Source of the DNA: Dyella acidiphila
Lineage (GTDB): Bacteria; Pseudomonadota; Gammaproteobacteria; Xanthomonadales; Rhodanobacteraceae
Direction of reading: 5' to 3'
Length of the DNA stretch: 64,000 nt
Assembly: GCF_014863405.1 (NCBI RefSeq)
Contig: NZ_JACZZA010000002.1
Location: 186,001-250,000, forward strand
Position numbers and translations under genes: made by a program
In this document: piece by piece, positions 44,359 through 52,770 of the stretch
Position numbering within the stretch: the stretch's first letter is position 1
Layout of the letters: every line of letters starts with the position of its first letter
Notes under the pieces: model-generated
Databases searched by the model: none
The model's input: the letters and a program-made list of their open reading frames with translations, nothing else
Told to the model about the DNA's origin: nothing

Positions 44359-46341
44359 GTGGTCAGCTACAGTCCCTTGCATTCGACACCGAGCCGCGAG
44401 CAGGCGCTGCACGCCTTGTATGAGGCGGCCGAGCTCGAACACTGCTTGATGTGCACCTATCTCTACGCAGCGTTTTCGCTGAAATCCTCGCTCGACGAAG
44501 GCCTCACCCCGATCCAGCTGGATGCCGTCGCGCGTTGGCGGCAAAGCATCGTGCAGGTGGCCATCGAAGAGATGGGCCATCTGATGGCGGTGTGGAACAT
44601 TACCGTCGCGCTCGGCGGCGCGCCGCGCGTGGGACGGTCCAATTTCCCGCTCGATCCGGGCTATCTGCCGGCCGGCGTGGTGGTGAAACTGGCGCCGTTC
44701 AACATGGCCACGCTGCAGCATTTCATTTTTCTGGAACGCCCGGCGGGTTCCAGCGAACCCGATGGCGAAGGCTTTGCACCGGAGCGCGCCTTCGTGCGCG
44801 GCGCCGATGGTCCGCGGCTCACACCGATGGGCATGAATTACGACACCGTCGGCCAGTTCTATCAGCTGCTGGCCGAAGGCCTGCGCCTGATTGCCGAGCA
44901 GCATGGCGAAAGCGGCGCCATGTGCGGCGACCCGTCGCTGCAACTCTCTTCCAACGAAGTCAACCTGCCCGGCGCCAAGCGCGTGATCTGCATGAAGACC
45001 GCGCTGGCCGCCTTCGATGCGATCGTCACGCAAGGCGAAGGCGCGCAGCAGAACACGGTGGATTCGCACTATCAAAAATTCGCGGCGATCCGCACCGAAT
45101 ACGAGCAACTGCTGGCTGCGGATCCTTCGTTCGTACCGGCGTTTCCGGCCGCGACCAATCCCGTACTGCGTCGCCCGCCGCGCCCCGAAGGTCGCGTGTG
45201 GCTGGAGGACGAACGCGCCATCGCTACTGTGGACCTGGCCAACGCAGCCTATGGCCTGATGCAGCGCCTGCTGGCGTACACCTACGCCGTACCCACGCAG
45301 GATCCGGACAAGAGCGTGTCGCTGGATCTGGCCATCGGCCTGATGCATGCGCTGACGCCGCTGGCCGAACGCGCCGCGCGCCTGCCGGCCGGACCGTCCA
45401 ATCCCAATTGCCACGCCGGCGTCACCTTTATCACATTGCGCGATGCCTCGGCGCTGCCGCCCGGTCCCGGTGCACGGCGCTTTTTCCGCGAACGTTTCCA
45501 GCAACTGGCCGAAGCCGGCGAACGTCTCGCGGCCTGCGGCGATCCGCGCGCGATCCAGGCCGCGTCGATTCTTTCCAGGCTGGCGCAGCGCGCCGAGCAG
45601 GATTTCGATCTGGCCAGGCCCACACCATGGGTGCCTGCCGCCGCACCGGCCGCCGCCGTAGCAGCGCCGCCCGCGCCTGCACCGGCGAGCACGGTGCAGG
45701 ACGGGGTCGAACGCGTGGAAGGCGAGAAGATCACCATCCTCTACGAAACCAAGCGCTGCATCCACGCGCGCTTCTGCGTCACCGGCGCGCCCAAGGTGTT
45801 CCTGGCCAATGTGCAAGGTCCCTGGATTCATCCCGATGCGATGGATGCGGAGCGGCTGGTGGATATCGCCCACGCCTGCCCTTCCGGCGCCATCCGCTAC
45901 CAGCGCCGCGATGGACGTCCGGAAGAAACCGCGCCGCCGGTCAACCTCGCCGCCATCCGCGAAGCGGGCCCCTACGGCTTCCGCGGCGACCTGCGCCTCG
46001 CCGGTGCGTTCGCCGGCTATCGCGCCACGCTATGCCGCTGCGGTGCGTCGAAGAACAAGCCGTTCTGCGACGGCTCCCATCACGACATCCCCTTCACCGC
46101 CACCGGCGAACCGCCCACCGGCAGTGCCGATGCGCTGCCCGTGCGCGACGGACCGCTGCACATCGATCCCCAGCTCAACGGGCCGCTGAAAGTGCGCGGC
46201 AACCTGGAAATCACCAGCGGCACCGGCCGCGTAGTGGCCCGCATCACCAGCGCCTTCCTGTGCCGCTGCGGCCACAGCCAGAACAAGCCGTTCTGCGACG
46301 GCAGCCATGCCAAGGCGGGCTTTGTGGCCGATGGGGCCTGA
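44359..46341 (+). CDS. Ferritin-like (iminophenyl-pyruvate dimer synthase-type) protein fused to 4Fe-4S and two CDGSH domains
   Basis: The 660-residue fusion protein begins with a ferritin-like domain (about 12-270) of the iminophenyl-pyruvate dimer synthase group (VioB/RebD type), with ELEHCLMCTYLYAAF and AIEEMGHLM as the helix pair with ExxH-type ligands. A helical middle part and an Ala/Pro linker (about 425-450) follow. A Fer4_19 mono-cluster domain (CIHARFC and HACPSGAIRY) is next, then two CDGSH [2Fe-2S] motifs (CRCGASKNKPFCDGSH, CRCGHSQNKPFCDGSH). GTG 44359 follows GGGGAG by 5 nt. It has no signal peptide; a cytosolic electron-transfer enzyme is likely. Substrate unknown. Confidence 0.85.
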   Translation: MVSYSPLHSTPSREQALHALYEAAELEHCLMCTYLYAAFSLKSSLDEGLTPIQLDAVARWRQSIVQVAIEEMGHLMAVWNITVALGGAPRVGRSNFPLDPGYLPAGVVVKLAPFNMATLQHFIFLERPAGSSEPDGEGFAPERAFVRGADGPRLTPMGMNYDTVGQFYQLLAEGLRLIAEQHGESGAMCGDPSLQLSSNEVNLPGAKRVICMKTALAAFDAIVTQGEGAQQNTVDSHYQKFAAIRTEYEQLLAADPSFVPAFPAATNPVLRRPPRPEGRVWLEDERAIATVDLANAAYGLMQRLLAYTYAVPTQDPDKSVSLDLAIGLMHALTPLAERAARLPAGPSNPNCHAGVTFITLRDASALPPGPGARRFFRERFQQLAEAGERLAACGDPRAIQAASILSRLAQRAEQDFDLARPTPWVPAAAPAAAVAAPPAPAPASTVQDGVERVEGEKITILYETKRCIHARFCVTGAPKVFLANVQGPWIHPDAMDAERLVDIAHACPSGAIRYQRRDGRPEETAPPVNLAAIREAGPYGFRGDLRLAGAFAGYRATLCRCGASKNKPFCDGSHHDIPFTATGEPPTGSADALPVRDGPLHIDPQLNGPLKVRGNLEITSGTGRVVARITSAFLCRCGHSQNKPFCDGSHAKAGFVADGA

Positions 46342-46360
46342 CACTGGACATTGACTGCCA

Positions 46361-46505
46361 TCGAGTCGCCAACAAAACGTAGCGAGCGGTCGCCAGGCGG
46401 GTGCGGGTGGCGCGCAGGAACCGGCGTGTACTGGCCGTACATGAGGATTCCGAGCACCGACCGCGCCCGCCTGGCGGCCGCGCAGTAGTTTTGCTGACGA
46501 CTCGA
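46361..46505. repeat. 145-bp imperfect inverted repeat before fabV
   Basis: The left arm starts TCGAGTCGCCAACAAAAC and contains CGGTCGCCAGGCGGGTGCGG; the right arm carries their near-complements and ends TGCTGACGACTCGA. The centre has TGTAC/GTACA flanked by GGAA/TTCC. The whole folds into one long hairpin. I know similar intergenic repeats from Lysobacterales and Pseudomonas by memory but cannot name the family with certainty. It lies 70 nt before the fabV start. Confidence 0.7.
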
Positions 46506-46575
46506 CCACCCTGCGCCAGCGCATGGTGGCCTCCCCGTTTAGAATAGGCGGCTTGTCGTCGCGTGAGGATTCTTC

Positions 46576-47781
46576 GTGATCATCCATCCCAAGGTTCGTG
46601 GCTTTATCTGTGTTACTGCGCATCCGCTCGGCTGCGAGAAAAACGTGCAGGAACAAATCGGCATCACCAAGGCCAGCGGCGAATTCGCGGCCGGCCCCAA
46701 GCGGGTGCTGGTGATCGGCGCCTCGACCGGCTATGGCCTGGCCTCACGCGTCACTGCCGCCTTCGGCTATGGCGCCGCCACCCTGGGTGTGTTCCTGGAA
46801 AAGCCTTCCAGCGAGAGCAAGCCCGGCACCGCCGGCTGGTACAACTCCGCCGCCTTCGACAAGCTGGCCAAGCAGGCCGGCCTGTACAGCCGCTCGATCA
46901 ATGGCGATGCGTTTTCGCATGAAACCCGCCAGCGCGCGATCGAGCTGATCAAGAACGACATGGACGGTCCGATCGACCTGGTGGTGTATTCGCTGGCCTC
47001 GCCCGTGCGCAAGCTGCCCGACAACGGCGAGCTGGTGCGTTCGGCGTTGAAGACCATCGGCAACACCTTCACCGCTTCTTCGGTGGATACCAATCGCGAT
47101 GCAGTGATCCAGGCCACGGTGGAACCGGCGACCGAGCAGGAAATCAAGGACACCGTCACCGTGATGGGCGGCGAAGACTGGGCGCTGTGGATCGACGCGC
47201 TGAGCAAGGCCGGCGTGCTGGCCAAGAACGCCACCACCATCGCCTACAGCTATGTCGGTACCGAAATCACCTGGCCGATCTACTGGCACGGCACGCTCGG
47301 CCAGGCCAAGCAGCATCTGGACAACACCGCGCGCGAACTGCGCACGCACCATGCCGCCGAAGGCCTGCACGCCTATGTGGGCGTGATGAAGTCGGTGGTG
47401 ACGCAGGCCAGCTCGGCCATTCCGGTGATCCCGCTGTACGTCTCCATGGTGTTCCGCATCATGAAGGAAAAGGGCATCCACGAAGGCACCATCGAACAGA
47501 TCAACCGCCTGTTCCACGAACGCCTGTACCGCCTCGACGGCAACGCACCGGAAACCGACAGTGAGGGCCGCCTGCGCCTGGACGACTGGGAATTGCGCGA
47601 GGACGTGCAGCAGGCCTGCAAGGCGCTATGGCCCACCGTCACCACGGAAAACCTGTGGCAAGACACCGACTACGCCGGCTACAAGCACGACTTCCTCAAC
47701 CTGTTCGGCTTCGATCGCAAGGATGTCGACTACGAAGCGGATGTGAATCCGGATGTGCGCTTCGACGTGGTCGAATCGTAA
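46576..47781 (+). CDS. fabV: Enoyl-ACP reductase FabV
   Basis: The 401-residue NADH-dependent trans-2-enoyl-ACP (CoA) reductase does the last step of fatty-acid elongation. FabV is an SDR-superfamily enzyme with an extended active site: the Tyr-x8-Lys pair is [10 protein letters not shown], and the nucleotide motif is GASTGYGLA (about 49-57). The N-terminal [20 protein letters not shown] is a family hallmark. FabV is naturally insensitive to triclosan. GTG start at 46576 with GAGGA upstream. The gene is alone, bounded by the long dyad upstream and a strong terminator downstream. Confidence 0.96.
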   Translation: MIIHPKVRGFICVTAHPLGCEKNVQEQIGITKASGEFAAGPKRVLVIGASTGYGLASRVTAAFGYGAATLGVFLEKPSSESKPGTAGWYNSAAFDKLAKQAGLYSRSINGDAFSHETRQRAIELIKNDMDGPIDLVVYSLASPVRKLPDNGELVRSALKTIGNTFTASSVDTNRDAVIQATVEPATEQEIKDTVTVMGGEDWALWIDALSKAGVLAKNATTIAYSYVGTEITWPIYWHGTLGQAKQHLDNTARELRTHHAAEGLHAYVGVMKSVVTQASSAIPVIPLYVSMVFRIMKEKGIHEGTIEQINRLFHERLYRLDGNAPETDSEGRLRLDDWELREDVQQACKALWPTVTTENLWQDTDYAGYKHDFLNLFGFDRKDVDYEADVNPDVRFDVVES

Positions 47782-47807
47782 ATCGAACCGACACCCAACG
47801 TACCGAA

Positions 47808-47850
47808 ACAAAAAAAGGCGGCGCTGGCTGAGCCAGCGCCGCCTTTTTTA
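47808..47850. terminator. Bidirectional Rho-independent terminator
   Basis: AAAAAAAGGCGGCGCTGGCT pairs with AGCCAGCGCCGCCTTTTTT. It separates fabV from the convergent beta-propeller gene, with T tracts in both directions. Confidence 0.95.
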
Positions 47851-47858
47851 TCAATACC

Positions 47859-49022
47859 TCAACGCATGATGCCGGTATGCCCCAGCGAGTAGCGTCCCGG
47901 CTGCGGCCACACGGCCAGACCGTGCGGCTCCATGCCGACCTTGATGATCTTCACCTTGCCGGTGCTGGTGTCGAACGCATACACCACGTCATCGAAGCGG
48001 CCCGACAGCCATAGCCACTTGCCGTCGGCCGTGACATTGCCCATGTCGGGGCTGCCGCCGCCGGGAATCGGCCAGTTGGCCACCACCTTGCGCGTGGCGA
48101 AATCGATTACCGACACGCTGCCCGGACCGTTGCGCGGGCCATGCACCTTGTTCGAACCGCGATTGGCCACGTACAGCTTGGTGCCGTCGCGGCTGGGATA
48201 CATGCCGTGCGTGCCGATGCCGGTCTTGATGAAGCCGATCTTGGTGAAGCTGTCGCCGTCGATCAGGAACACGCCGTCGGCCATCATGTCCGCTACATAG
48301 AACACCTTGCCGTCCGGCGACACGCGGATGTCCTGCGGCATGCCACCCTTGCGCAGCTCCAGATAGCCGAGCACCTTCTGGTTGACCATGTCGATCTTGG
48401 CCACCTTGCCGCCGAATTCGCAGGTAAAGATCGCGTACTTGCCGTCGATCGAAAAATCGGCGTGATTGATGCCCTTGCACTCCGGCACCTGCAGCGCGTT
48501 CTTCAGCGCCATGGTGTGCGCATCGCGGAAATCCAGGCGCGCATGCGCCTCGGCCACCACGATCGCTTCCTTGCCATTGGGCGTGAAGTACATGTTGTAC
48601 GGATCGTCGACCATCACTTCCTTGCCGGGCTTGCCGGTGAACGGATCGATCGGCGTGAGGCTGCCGTCGTTATGGCCTTCGGCGTTGTTGGTCACCCACA
48701 GCGTTTTGAGATCCCACGCCGGCACCACGTGCTGCGGGCTGCGGCCGACCTTGAATTTGTCGACCACCTGGAAGCTGGACGGATCGATCACGTACACGTC
48801 GTTCGAACGCAGGTTCGGCACGTAGATGCGCGCAGGCGCACCCTTCACCGCCGGGCTGAACATGTTGTAGCCGGCATCGCTGTACATGTTCTGCGGGTTG
48901 GTTACCGACGGCATGCCGGGAACGGTGGTGACGCTCTGCGCCAGCGCCGCGGCGGACACGCACATACCAGCCAGCGCAACGCCGGCAAACGAGGCAAGAC
49001 GCCCAAAACGATCAAATTTCAC
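47859..49022 (-). CDS. Secreted YncE-like beta-propeller protein
   Basis: The 387-residue exported protein has a signal peptide (1-29, MKFDRFGRLASFAGVALAGM... ending ALAQ). YVTN-type repeats build a propeller: RIYVPNLRSNDVYVIDP, KTLWVTNN, KVFYVADMMADGVFLID, KLYVANRGSNKV and WLWLSGRFDDVVYAFD. Such proteins bind small ligands, metals or proteins in the periplasm; YncE binds DNA in vitro. The GTG at 49022 has AGGGA upstream and gives a clean signal peptide; TTG 49049 is the alternative. A PQQ-like role is possible but not shown. Confidence 0.8.
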   Translation of the reverse strand: MKFDRFGRLASFAGVALAGMCVSAAALAQSVTTVPGMPSVTNPQNMYSDAGYNMFSPAVKGAPARIYVPNLRSNDVYVIDPSSFQVVDKFKVGRSPQHVVPAWDLKTLWVTNNAEGHNDGSLTPIDPFTGKPGKEVMVDDPYNMYFTPNGKEAIVVAEAHARLDFRDAHTMALKNALQVPECKGINHADFSIDGKYAIFTCEFGGKVAKIDMVNQKVLGYLELRKGGMPQDIRVSPDGKVFYVADMMADGVFLIDGDSFTKIGFIKTGIGTHGMYPSRDGTKLYVANRGSNKVHGPRNGPGSVSVIDFATRKVVANWPIPGGGSPDMGNVTADGKWLWLSGRFDDVVYAFDTSTGKVKIIKVGMEPHGLAVWPQPGRYSLGHTGIMR

Positions 49023-49122
49023 AGCAAATTCCCTAGGTAGAGAGGGCAATAGAAACCACGATGAATGGCCATCGACGCATACCGCCTGCCGATGGCGAAA
49101 CCTGCTTGCGCAGCGGCCGACG

Positions 49123-49938
49123 TCACCGCCCCGCTGTGTCTTTCCGGATGGCCTCGACCGTGCGCGAAACTATAGCATCCACGCCCAGCTGGCCGAGTTC
49201 GGCGCTGGACCGGTGCGGATCGCCGCCATACACGCCATCGGCTGCGCCCAGCCTGGGGCTGGCCTTGAGCGCGCTCAGGCGCACCATCTGCGGCGCTACG
49301 GCAAGCTGCAGTGAGGTATCGGCGAGCCCGGCATGGGTGCCGATTTCGTCATCGCGATAGCCATGCTGGCGCAGGATCTGCGCATAGCCGTCCGACGCCG
49401 CGTCGTAGTATTCCGAAGGCAGAATCGCGCGTGCACTGGTATTGGCCCAGGTCTTGTTCAAATGCGCCACTACCTGCTTGAGATCTTTCTGGTAACCGCC
49501 GTGGTCGCCGAGAAACACCACGTTGCGAAAGCCATGCACGGCAAAACTGTTCGCCGCCGATTCGAGCAGCTTTTCGAATACGTCATCGGGAATGGTGATG
49601 GTGCCGGGAAACCGCATGTGCGAAGTCGGCGGCGCATAGCTGCCTTCGGGCACATAGGCCACCACCGGCGCAACCAGCGCATTGCCCAGCTGCTGGGCGA
49701 TCTTCTGCGCCAGGTATTCCGCGCGCACGTTGTGCTTGCCCACCGCGATATACGGACCGCTCTGCTCGGTGCCGCCGATGGGAATGATCACCGTGGTTTT
49801 GCCGGCGCGGATCTGCTCGCGCAGCTCGGTCCAGGTAAGGTTCTGCAACTGCACGGTTGGCGGCGCTTGCGCCAGCGCGGCATGTGCGCTGATCAGCAAA
49901 ACGACAGAGGCGATAACACGCCGTAATGAATGATGCAT
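49123..49938 (-). CDS. Exported creatininase family amidohydrolase
   Basis: The 271-residue protein has a signal peptide (1-23, ending AALAQ) and the creatininase fold. The metal and active-site segments are PIGGTEQSGPYIAVGKHN, SHMRFPGTITIPDDV, FLGDHGGYQKDL and DEIGTHAGLADTS. Most creatininase-like enzymes are cytosolic amidohydrolases; export is unusual. The function could be cyclic-amide hydrolysis or mycofactocin-like maturation. No partner genes are seen. ATG 49938. Confidence 0.82.
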   Translation of the reverse strand: MHHSLRRVIASVVLLISAHAALAQAPPTVQLQNLTWTELREQIRAGKTTVIIPIGGTEQSGPYIAVGKHNVRAEYLAQKIAQQLGNALVAPVVAYVPEGSYAPPTSHMRFPGTITIPDDVFEKLLESAANSFAVHGFRNVVFLGDHGGYQKDLKQVVAHLNKTWANTSARAILPSEYYDAASDGYAQILRQHGYRDDEIGTHAGLADTSLQLAVAPQMVRLSALKASPRLGAADGVYGGDPHRSSAELGQLGVDAIVSRTVEAIRKDTAGR

Positions 49939-50031
49939 GGTCGAAAAACACCACAGGGGAAGATGGCGCGATATGGTTGCACGCCATCTTGCTCAATGCA
50001 CCTGCGGCGCAGGTTTTGCCCGCGGATTGCC

Positions 50032-50346
50032 TTATTCGTTCTCGGGAATGGCCTTGCGGAAAACCTCTTCCCAATAGGCCATGCGTTCCGAATAGGCTTC
50101 GCGTACCGATTCGGGCTGATCGTCCTGCAGGCTGCGCACCAGGGTGATGGGCAAGGTGGCCGACGCCATCTGCCGCCAGGTGTCGGCGGCGTCGCGCAAA
50201 TGGGAATGGGAGGCAAGCAGTGCGGCGATCACCTGTTGATCCACCATCTGCTGCGCGCTCAGTGCCATCACGCCTTCCAGCGCCATATCGGTGCGCTTGG
50301 AAAGAAACGTCACGGCGTCACCCCAGTTGTTGAAGCTGACTTCCAT
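50032..50346 (-). CDS. Conserved hypothetical small protein
   Basis: The 104-residue protein is helical and acidic, beginning MEVSFNNWGDAVTFLSKRTD and ending FRKAIPENE. No cysteines, no signal, no recognised motif. It may be a phasin-like helical protein, but nothing here proves that. A GGAGG-type ribosome site (GGCGCC upstream is weaker, AAGGAGGC clearer on the minus strand) supports translation. Neighbours are the creatininase-like and cupin genes, all on the same strand. Confidence 0.6.
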   Translation of the reverse strand: MEVSFNNWGDAVTFLSKRTDMALEGVMALSAQQMVDQQVIAALLASHSHLRDAADTWRQMASATLPITLVRSLQDDQPESVREAYSERMAYWEEVFRKAIPENE

Positions 50347-50428
50347 GGGCGCCTCCTTGTTTGAGTGGGGATGGCCCGAGCCTATCACCAAGCGGCGCAG
50401 AACGATGTCATGGGCGCGTCCACGCCGT

Positions 50429-50932
50429 TCAGGGCTCGCCGTCCCAATAGTCGAGGTCGCTGCCGGCTCGCTGGATCCGGTTGACCGTGTGGCCGCCGTC
50501 CGTGCGGGCGATCGCCGCATATTTGCCCGAATCGGGGTATTCGACCAGGTCCGGGCTTTCGCGGGTGCTGATCGAAAGATATTGCAGCGGCGCGTCCGAG
50601 CTGTTGATGAGCTGGTGCGGATACTCTGGCCCTGGCGGAATGAAGATTACGTCGCCGGCCGTGATCGGCAGCAGTTCCCCGGCTACGCGCAAGGTGCCGC
50701 TGCCGGCCAGCACCACGAACATTTCTTCCTGTGCGTAGTGGAAGTGATACGGGCACGAACGCTTGCCAGGTGCGACGGTATCGATCGACGCACCGAGCTT
50801 GCTCGCCGCCGTACCCGTGCCGAGGCGTGCGCACACGGTGTCGTACAGCGGATCGCGCCGTTCCTGCACGGTGGCGGCAGTGTTGATATTGCGGATCAGC
50901 TTGGCCGCCAGTGCACGCGCGGTTTCGGTCAT
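50429..50932 (-). CDS. Cupin domain protein
   Basis: The 167-residue protein has one cupin barrel with motif 1 PYHFHYAQEEMFVVLAGSG (His-x-His and Glu ligands) and motif 2 PGPEYPHQLINSSD. The DVIFIPPG strand separates them. Such single-domain cupins include sugar isomerases and mannose-6-phosphate-like enzymes as well as regulators; the metal and substrate cannot be told. ATG 50932. Downstream of the DksA-like gene with a 14-nt gap, so likely co-transcribed. Confidence 0.85.
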   Translation of the reverse strand: MTETARALAAKLIRNINTAATVQERRDPLYDTVCARLGTGTAASKLGASIDTVAPGKRSCPYHFHYAQEEMFVVLAGSGTLRVAGELLPITAGDVIFIPPGPEYPHQLINSSDAPLQYLSISTRESPDLVEYPDSGKYAAIARTDGGHTVNRIQRAGSDLDYWDGEP

Positions 50933-50946
50933 TGTCGGCGGTCCTT

Positions 50947-51210
50947 TCAGCGCAGCTGGCTGTCCTTGCTGCCGCGCCGGTTGAAGAGCCCGGCGCTGCG
51001 TTCGGCATCATGCTCCTGCTGGCAGGCCACGCACAGCCGTACCCCGGGCACGGCTTCGCGCCGTGCCGCGGGAATCGGGGCGTCGCATGTTTCGCAATGC
51101 GTCAGGCCGGGGCCTTTGCGCAATTGCCGCCGCGCACGCTGGACGGCGTCGTTGACGGTGGCGTCGATCTGGTCCTGCACGGCACCATCGCCAGCCCATC
51201 CGGTAGCCAT
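50947..51210 (-). CDS. DksA/TraR C4-type zinc finger protein (YbiI-like)
   Basis: The 87-residue protein has the TraR/DksA zinc finger CETC-x17-CVAC in its C-terminal half. The N-terminal helix (DQIDATVNDAVQRARRQL) is short, as in YbiI. Such small relatives can bind RNA polymerase through the secondary channel, but the Asp pair of the DksA tip is not conserved in a clear way. ATG 51210. It precedes the cupin gene by 14 nt. Confidence 0.88.
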   Translation of the reverse strand: MATGWAGDGAVQDQIDATVNDAVQRARRQLRKGPGLTHCETCDAPIPAARREAVPGVRLCVACQQEHDAERSAGLFNRRGSKDSQLR

Positions 51211-51273
51211 AAGGCCTCCTGCAGCTCTACTAGCGAACTGCCTATATTACTCGCCGCCCATGCAACCGGCCCT

Positions 51274-52008
51274 TTACGCCGCCAGCGGCGCCCAGGCGTG
51301 ATCCGGATAAAAGCGCTGCATCATCCGCTGTACGTAGGCCACCAGGCGGGGATGGCCCAGCAAGGTCTGGCGCAGCGGCGTGTCGAAATACGGGGTAAGA
51401 ATCGAGGCCAACACCCCTAAAGCGGTGGCATCGACGCTGCTGACACGCTCGCCCATCAGATAGCTGCGTTCGCCCAGCAACGCGGCCAGCGCATCGATCG
51501 AGCGCCGGCCCAGGCTGGCGATCTCTTCCCCGTTATGGCGACCGATGCCATGTGCCCGCAGATCGGCTTCCTTGCGCTCCTGCAATTGACAGCGCAATGC
51601 TTCGCGCTCTGATTCCGGTGCGCTGTCGGCAAAGCGTGCCGGCCCTTTGGCGAAGTTCTCCGGCACGATCCAGCGGAACCAGACCATGGCGAAATACAGA
51701 TGGTCTTCCAATAGCCGTTCGATCGCCCAGGCCTCGGCGCGCTGCCGTGCATCCAGGCCTTCGTCCAGGTCCACGCCGTACTTGCGCTCGATATGCGCGC
51801 GGATAAAGGTGGAATCGGGTACCGCTTCGCCATCGTCGACGATGTAGGGCACCTTGCCTTTGGGGGCCAGCGGCGGGATGGTCGATTCGCGCTGGTAGGC
51901 CAGCCCGGCCATCTGCAATTGCACTTCCGTCTTGAGCACGAACGGGCTGGTATCGGGCATGCCGAAACCGGGGCGGGTGGCGTAGAAAACAAGATTCGAT
52001 GCGGGCAT
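51274..52008 (-). CDS. Glutathione S-transferase family protein
   Basis: The 244-residue protein has a thioredoxin-like N-terminal domain (about 5-80) of the Tom37/metaxin-like GST group: TSPFVLKTEVQLQMAGLAYQ, then GKVPYIVDDGEAVPDST in the glutathione pocket. The all-helical C-terminal domain follows, with LLGERSYLMGERVSSVDATALG. It may detoxify or isomerise electrophiles. ATG 52008. Gap of 60 nt to the GIY-YIG gene upstream, same strand. Confidence 0.87.
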   Translation of the reverse strand: MPASNLVFYATRPGFGMPDTSPFVLKTEVQLQMAGLAYQRESTIPPLAPKGKVPYIVDDGEAVPDSTFIRAHIERKYGVDLDEGLDARQRAEAWAIERLLEDHLYFAMVWFRWIVPENFAKGPARFADSAPESEREALRCQLQERKEADLRAHGIGRHNGEEIASLGRRSIDALAALLGERSYLMGERVSSVDATALGVLASILTPYFDTPLRQTLLGHPRLVAYVQRMMQRFYPDHAWAPLAA

Positions 52009-52068
52009 GTCCGTGCTCGTTGCGGAAAGGTGCGCACAGCGTGGGCGAGGCCTGCTGACAGCATCGTG

Positions 52069-52686
52069 TCAGCAGCGGCGCCGCTGCCATGCCATGACTT
52101 CCGCCGGCAGCAGTGCGGCCAGGTCCATGCCGGCCGCCGCGCAGGCGTCCAGCGTATCGCCCAGCGCCTGCGCATAGCGTCCGTCCTGGGCCGGCGGCGG
52201 CAGGTTGAGCACCTGCCATTCGATCATTGCCAGCATGCGCGAGGACCATTCGAACAAGGCATCGGCGCGCTCGGCGAAGCGCTGGTGCAGCCAGTCGCGC
52301 AGCGGTGCGTGCACTCGGTAGCCATAGCGTTCGGCGATTCGCCCGGCGAATGTGCCCGCTTCCTCGGCAATGCCCCGGAACCACTCGGTATGGCCACCTG
52401 CCGCCGCCGAAACCAGCAAGGGGGCGCTGGCCCGGTGCGCCGGCCAGCGCTCGATCAGCAGGCGTTCCATGCGCCGGGCCTCGGCCAGCCGCCCGGTTTC
52501 CACCAGCAGGCCTCGGTCCAGATCGAACAGCGTGAAAAAGCGCGGGTAGAAAGTGCGCAGGCGCTGCACCGGATCATGGGTGAATCCGACCTTGGTGAGG
52601 TCCTCGCCCTGGCACGGCAGCACGTAGACAAAGGTGCGCCCGCGCCGGCCGGTGCGCCAAAGATCCAGTTCGTCCTGCTCGCTCAC
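52069..52686 (-). CDS. GIY-YIG nuclease family protein
   Basis: The 205-residue protein carries a GIY-YIG-like domain of the T5orf172 group in its N-terminal half: FVYVLPC (in place of GIY), then TKVGFTHDPVQRLRTFYP (YIG-type strand with Arg). A helical region follows with MERLLIERWPAHRASAP and GHTEWFRG, the Glu being the likely metal ligand. These domains cleave DNA in characterised relatives, but chromosomal singletons are mostly unstudied. GTG 52686 with GGGATGGG upstream. Divergent from the borosin methyltransferase gene. Confidence 0.78.
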   Translation of the reverse strand: MSEQDELDLWRTGRRGRTFVYVLPCQGEDLTKVGFTHDPVQRLRTFYPRFFTLFDLDRGLLVETGRLAEARRMERLLIERWPAHRASAPLLVSAAAGGHTEWFRGIAEEAGTFAGRIAERYGYRVHAPLRDWLHQRFAERADALFEWSSRMLAMIEWQVLNLPPPAQDGRYAQALGDTLDACAAAGMDLAALLPAEVMAWQRRRC

Positions 52687-52758
52687 CCCATCCCCGCAAT
52701 GACCAATGTCGCTCGACCAGCATCCTTCGACCCGCAATACTGCCCAGGTAGTCGTAGC

Positions 52759-52764
52759 AGGGGT
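52759..52764 (+). promoter_or_regulatory. Ribosome site of the borosin methyltransferase gene
   Basis: AGGGGT lies 6 nt before the TTG at 52771 and decides that start. The surrounding CAGGGGTAAGTCG closely matches CAGGGGTTAGCTCG before the precursor gene. Confidence 0.6.
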
Positions 52765-52770
52765 AAGTCG

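Noticed and set aside
52699-52770. Upstream ATG for the borosin methyltransferase
   Set aside because: It has no ribosome site, lies 13 nt from the divergent GIY-YIG start, and would leave no room for a promoter; SonM homologs begin near the TTG.
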